A stretch of 18,346 bases of DNA from Sedimentisphaerales bacterium (GTDB lineage Bacteria; Planctomycetota; Phycisphaerae; Sedimentisphaerales; Anaerobacaceae): positions 1 through 18,346 of the forward strand of contig JAFGTU010000205.1 in assembly GCA_016933985.1 (NCBI GenBank), read 5' to 3'. A program made the translations under genes and the position numbers. Positions 15,753 to 18,346 of the stretch are shown piece after piece (the first letter of the stretch is position 1; every line of letters begins with the position of its first letter). A model generated the notes under the pieces. It did not search any database, had not been told where the DNA came from, and worked only from the letters and a program-made list of their open reading frames with translations.

Positions 15753-15822
15753 ATTGCTTGGCTGCACTGAATCAGGAAGGACCGTGGGCACGATTACTCA
15801 TACCCACGCCCTTCCAAGCAAT
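15753..15822. other. Extended interrupted hairpin, possible structured RNA
   Basis: Three nested perfect arms pair in order: ATTGCTT (15753-15759) with AAGCAAT (15816-15822), GGAAGG (15775-15780) with CCTTCC (15810-15815), and CGTGGG (15783-15788) with CCCACG (15803-15808). They give 19 base pairs, with a 15-nt bulge on one side and a 14-nt apical loop. The strand is undetermined. On the minus strand it would lie about 140 nt upstream of the PEP-CTERM start, as leader structure. It could also be a mobile-element-like palindrome. Confidence 0.5.
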
Positions 15823-16175
15823 ACATCCAGAGGAGGTATGACTGGCCATTCCATATCTCAATCTTCAACAAAGCTTAACCTGTGAACACAATGACACGAA
15901 AAGAGTCACACTATCGCAATGGTATTGTTTTGTTACCCGCACCTCCTTTCCCAAGAGATTCTTGTCTTGATGGTATTCAACCTGATCTTCATGTTCCTTT
16001 CTGTTGTATATTCAACACAACTGGCGAGGCCGACTCGGTTTAAGACGGCCTTTCGGGCAATTGTGACTGTCATAGTAAGTACAGCAAAAGGGCAGAAATC
16101 TTGCCGGTGTGTTAAAGAGATTCTTTTTGCGCCAAATTTGGGGCATTTACAGGCAGCGGGGCTAACCAGTGCGGC

Positions 16176-16201
16176 TAAACACGCATAGAATTGCGTGTTT
16201 A
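16176..16201 (+). terminator. Perfect 10-bp hairpin, possible terminator before the ncRNA promoter
   Basis: TAAACACGCA (16176-16185) pairs perfectly with TGCGTGTTTA (16192-16201) around a 6-nt loop, followed by ATTTGTTTGG. The T tract is weak. It sits 40 nt before the strong promoter at 16242 and could insulate it from upstream plus-strand transcription. Confidence 0.35.
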
Positions 16202-16241
16202 ATTTGTTTGGAGAAAAATTCTAATTTGCACAAGATTTTCC

Positions 16242-16269
16242 TTGACAAGGGCATCTCCATGCGTATAAT
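16242..16269 (+). promoter_or_regulatory. Perfect-consensus sigma-70-type promoter
   Basis: TTGACA (16242-16247) and TATAAT (16264-16269), both matching the consensus exactly, are 16 nt apart. Transcription should start near 16276-16280, exactly where the paired 5' arm of the ncRNA candidate begins. It is 565 nt from the next start codon, so it more likely serves the RNA than the kinase alone. Confidence 0.75.
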
Positions 16270-16277
16270 TTGACCTT

Positions 16278-16442
16278 GTACGTTCAAGGATGAGCGGTAG
16301 GATTTTTCGGGTTTCTTTTTTGCGAAGTATTCTGTCGTATCTCCACGATTATATCGTGGTTCCTAGGATAGGGCGGAGCCCATTTTCAGGAAAGGCGGCT
16401 GGAACACCTCTGTAATCCTACCAGGCTCGAATTTAGAACGTA
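16278..16442 (+). ncRNA. Structured non-coding RNA candidate, 6S-like architecture
   Basis: The ends pair: TACGTTC (16279-16285) with GAACGTA (16436-16442). After an internal loop, GAGC (16292-16295) pairs with GCTC (16425-16428). With a 2-nt bulge, GGTAGGATT (16296-16304) pairs with AATCCTACC (16414-16422). After another internal loop, GGGTTTC with one bulge (16309-16315) pairs with GGAACACC (16401-16408). The interior has a bubble whose 5' side carries CCACGAT-TAT-ATCGTGG (16343-16359), then an apical stem TTCCT (16360-16364) with AGGAA (16388-16392) capped by GGGC-GGA-GCCC. A long interrupted closing stem, an asymmetric bubble with a small 5' hairpin and an apical stem are the layout of 6S RNA (ssrS), which binds RNA polymerase. 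Size and strong promoter also fit; the apical stem is short, and primary-sequence identity was not established. Confidence 0.55.
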
Positions 16443-16834
16443 CTGTTCGATGGAATGTGATATTAATGGATTATAGCAAAGGAGCGCAATAGTGCTACGG
16501 AAAGTGAACTTCTAAACGGATTTATGAGCAGTTCTCGGGAATCTCCACTCCAGGCAAGATGGCGTGCGGTGGTCTTGCACCCGGCAGAGACAAAAAGTGA
16601 TTAGACTCAGTCTTGCCTGATATATCCCTATAGCTTCTTGCAGTCTATCCATGGTGATGCGGTCTGCACTCCGGCACACGGCTGTTAAGAGTCTCTATGT
16701 AAGTTCACTCCGCACATTGGACACGTACGGCAAAAGTATAAATCGGTTTCTCAAGGGGGCTGTTATTCTGTAGATTTGGTGCTGATTCTAAGGCTACCGG
16801 GATTTGGTAGGTCGCCGATTCTGGAGGACGGGTG
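16443..16834 (+). other. Kinase upstream region with inverted repeat and micro-ORFs
   Basis: CAGGCAAGA (16551-16559) is perfectly complementary to TCTTGCCTG (16611-16619), enclosing GGTG/CACC (16568-16571 with 16578-16581). AGCGC-AATA-GTGCT forms a small hairpin near 16483-16496. Two short frames look protein-like but lack ribosome sites: 16524-16604 (26 aa) and 16651-16773 (40 aa). No clear promoter of its own was found, so the kinase may depend on readthrough from 16242 or on a non-consensus promoter. GGAGG (16823-16827) sits 7 nt before the kinase ATG. Confidence 0.4.
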
Positions 16835-18241
16835 ATGGAGTCGCCGGAAGAAAGGAAACCTTTCTTCTCTATTTGCGAGGACAGCGATGCTGTTTCAGTT
16901 GAGAGTGCCGTCGAGGAGCACGGCAGGCTCATCGGCAATTACAGGTTGCTCGGCACATTGGGTGTTGGAGGCCACGGTATAGTGTACTTGGCCCAGCAGG
17001 AAAAGCCGATAAGACGGCGGGTGGCGCTCAAGATTCTCCGGCCGGGCTTGGCTTCCAACAGGAATTTCCTGGCACGTTTTGAGATCGAGCGACAGGCTCT
17101 GGCAGTGCTCAACCATCCGAATATCGCACAGGTCTTCGACGCCGGAATAACCAAGAACGGCCGTCCATACTTTGTGATGGAGTATATCGATGGCCCTTCC
17201 ATAGTTGAATACTGTGATCAGTACAAGCTGCGGATCGAAGACAGGCTCAAGTTATTTATGCAAGCCTGCGAAGCTGTCCACCATGCTCACCGCAAGGGTA
17301 TCGTCCACCGTGACATAAAGCCCTCAAATATCCTGGTTTGCCAGCAAGATGATCAACCCGTTCCCAAGGTCATTGACTTTGGGGTCGCCAAAGCGATCAG
17401 CCGGCCTTTGAGCGATCTAGCTCACTATACCGAACCGGGGCAGCTAATTGGCACTCCTGAGTATATGAGCCCCGAACAGGTCCAAATGAACGATCAGGAT
17501 ATTAATGCAAGGTCTGATGTCTATTCACTTGGGGTGGTTCTGTACCAGATGCTAACAGGCACTTTGCCGTTCGATTCAAAGTCGCTGCGTGGCCACGGAA
17601 TCGACCACTTCCGGGAAGTGGTCAACCATGAAGAACCGCTGAGCCCGAGCAGACGGGTGGCGGATTTGGCATCCGAGGGTAAAGAGGCGGCTGATGCCAG
17701 GTCTACCCCGCTTAAAACGCTTGTGAAGACCCTGCGCAAGGAACTTGAATGGATTCCTCTCAAGGCAATGCGGAAGGAGAGTACGCGCCGCTATCAATCA
17801 GCCGCCGAACTTGCCCGTGATATCCAGAACTACCTGTGTGGAGCTCCTCTAATCGCCGGCCCCGAGTCTGTTGTATATCGAGTAAGGAAGTTCGTTCTCA
17901 ACCGTCTAAAACCTTTCACAGAGGCTACACTGATTCTGATATTATTGACCACCAATGTAGTCTTTCTGACATTATACATTCAAACAAGGAAGTTGTACAA
18001 AGCCACAGACCGTGCTCAGGGTGTCGAAACGGTATCCGGGCAAGCTGATGAGATTAGACAGAGCCGTACAATCGACGCACAGCAACCGAATAACGAGCAA
18101 ACACCTGACGGCCCAAGACATATAGAAACACATAAGCAAAACGGCAAACAGCATATGGAATTGCTATCAACTAGCAATGCAACACCGCAGTCCTCAAGGC
18201 CGGAGGAACAAACCATATTTCGGATAGGCTACTCTTCCTGA
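16835..18241 (+). CDS. Membrane Hanks-type Ser/Thr protein kinase
   Basis: A 468-aa protein. The ATG at 16835 is preferred over GTG at 16832 because GGAGG is 7 nt away. The kinase domain (about 36-335) has a Gly-rich loop GVGGHG (43-48), VALK with the ATP-binding Lys (K66), the catalytic loop HRDIKPSN (158-165), DFG (181-183) and GTPEYMSPE in the activation segment; all key residues are present, so it should be active. A transmembrane helix lies at about 364-383. The remaining 85 residues are Gln/Asn/Thr-rich without a recognisable sensor domain, whereas many planctomycete relatives carry WD40 or TPR repeats there. Such kinases relay signals by phosphorylating regulators. No phosphatase or FHA partner is visible. 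Its last 13 nt overlap a convergent gene. Confidence 0.93.
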   Translation: MESPEERKPFFSICEDSDAVSVESAVEEHGRLIGNYRLLGTLGVGGHGIVYLAQQEKPIRRRVALKILRPGLASNRNFLARFEIERQALAVLNHPNIAQVFDAGITKNGRPYFVMEYIDGPSIVEYCDQYKLRIEDRLKLFMQACEAVHHAHRKGIVHRDIKPSNILVCQQDDQPVPKVIDFGVAKAISRPLSDLAHYTEPGQLIGTPEYMSPEQVQMNDQDINARSDVYSLGVVLYQMLTGTLPFDSKSLRGHGIDHFREVVNHEEPLSPSRRVADLASEGKEAADARSTPLKTLVKTLRKELEWIPLKAMRKESTRRYQSAAELARDIQNYLCGAPLIAGPESVVYRVRKFVLNRLKPFTEATLILILLTTNVVFLTLYIQTRKLYKATDRAQGVETVSGQADEIRQSRTIDAQQPNNEQTPDGPRHIETHKQNGKQHMELLSTSNATPQSSRPEEQTIFRIGYSS

Positions 18242-18345
18242 GAGTTGTCTTTTCCCTTTTTGCCATGGCAGTAGTTGGCGGCCTTTTCGAAGAGGCCTGT
18301 GAGCTCATCGGGTATCCAGGTTTTTTCGGAAAATGTTAAGAAGAA
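18229..18345 (-). CDS. C-terminal end of an unidentified protein (runs off the window)
   Basis: On the minus strand an open frame enters from the right edge and gives 38 residues, including SEKTWIPDELTGLFEKAANY and ending KGKDNSQEE, before TAG at 18231-18229. The composition is protein-like, with a helical segment and a charged tail. It overlaps the kinase 3' end by 13 nt. Too little remains to name a family. Confidence 0.5.
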   Translation of the reverse strand, partial: FFLTFSEKTWIPDELTGLFEKAANYCHGKKGKDNSQEE

Positions 18346-18346
18346 C

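Larger units (their letters stand above)
15615..16241. other. Long intergenic region between PEP-CTERM gene and ncRNA promoter
   Basis: No convincing protein gene is seen here. The stretch is moderately AT-rich and holds two strong hairpins listed separately (15753-15822 and 16176-16201), plus AGGCCG/CGGCCT (16027-16032 with 16046-16051). The minus-strand TAAAAT near 15685-15690 could be a -10 for the PEP-CTERM gene, but no good -35 accompanies it. Confidence 0.4.

Noticed and set aside
15828..15885. 15-codon frame after AGGAGGT
   Set aside because: The AGGAGG is only 1 nt from the ATG, too close for initiation, and the peptide is very short.
15919..16188. 89-codon hydrophobic plus-strand frame
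   Set aside because: It has no ribosome binding site, irregular composition after residue 40 and no family resemblance, and its stop lies inside the perfect hairpin at 16176-16201.
16278..16442. SRP RNA, tmRNA or RNase P RNA instead of 6S-like RNA
   Set aside because: The GGAA-tetraloop SRP core, tmRNA tRNA-like ends and conserved RNase P blocks were looked for and are absent.

Overview
The window looks like a chromosomal segment from a planctomycete, most likely of the Phycisphaerae type. This is inferred from protein style only; there is no rRNA or marker gene. The signs are two secreted proteins ending in paired dockerin-like calcium loops with a Cys-containing linker, a VPEP-CTERM protein, a type II pseudopilin-like protein with a C-terminal DGHV motif, a sigma factor coupled to a very large membrane anti-sigma factor, a Hanks-type Ser/Thr kinase and a GH38 glycosidase with a Sec signal. 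No CRISPR array or tRNA was seen, and no intact insertion sequence.

Layout. 190-933 is a small secreted dockerin-like protein. 1089-3751 is a likely two-gene unit: a Sec-exported protein with a C39-peptidase-like domain, an internal double-glycine motif and an 8-Cys tail, then a pseudopilin-like protein. Converging on it with a 63-bp coding overlap is the minus-strand operon 5987-3689, a TTG-started sigma factor overlapping by 20 nt a 584-aa anti-sigma factor with four zinc-binding modules. 6126-6723 (+) holds two very small ORFs and a WYL-like protein chained by ATGA overlaps. 8029-6890 (-) is a five-repeat VCBS/FG-GAP protein with a dockerin-like end. 8400-11480 is a secreted GH38 enzyme and 11749-14565 a secreted DUF5117/DUF4953-type zinc metalloprotease, each with its own promoter candidate. 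A decayed IS66 transposase tail (14621-14800) separates them from a VPEP-CTERM protein (15614-14817, -).

About 1.2 kb without a convincing protein gene follows. It holds several strong hairpins and, at 16242-16442, a perfect-consensus sigma-70-type promoter directly followed by a roughly 165-nt sequence whose ends pair. Its architecture (interrupted closing stem, asymmetric bubble with a small hairpin, apical stem) resembles 6S RNA. After a structured leader comes a membrane Ser/Thr kinase (16835-18241), which overlaps the end of a truncated minus-strand gene.

How the parts may work together (inference): the region is rich in cell-envelope and secreted functions. The sigma/anti-sigma pair and the kinase would be transmembrane signalling modules, while the GH38 enzyme, metalloprotease, VCBS and dockerin-like proteins would act outside the cytoplasm. 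The most unusual items are the C39-like/GG/Cys-rich fusion, the four-module anti-sigma factor, the 6S-like RNA candidate and the overlapping micro-ORF chain.
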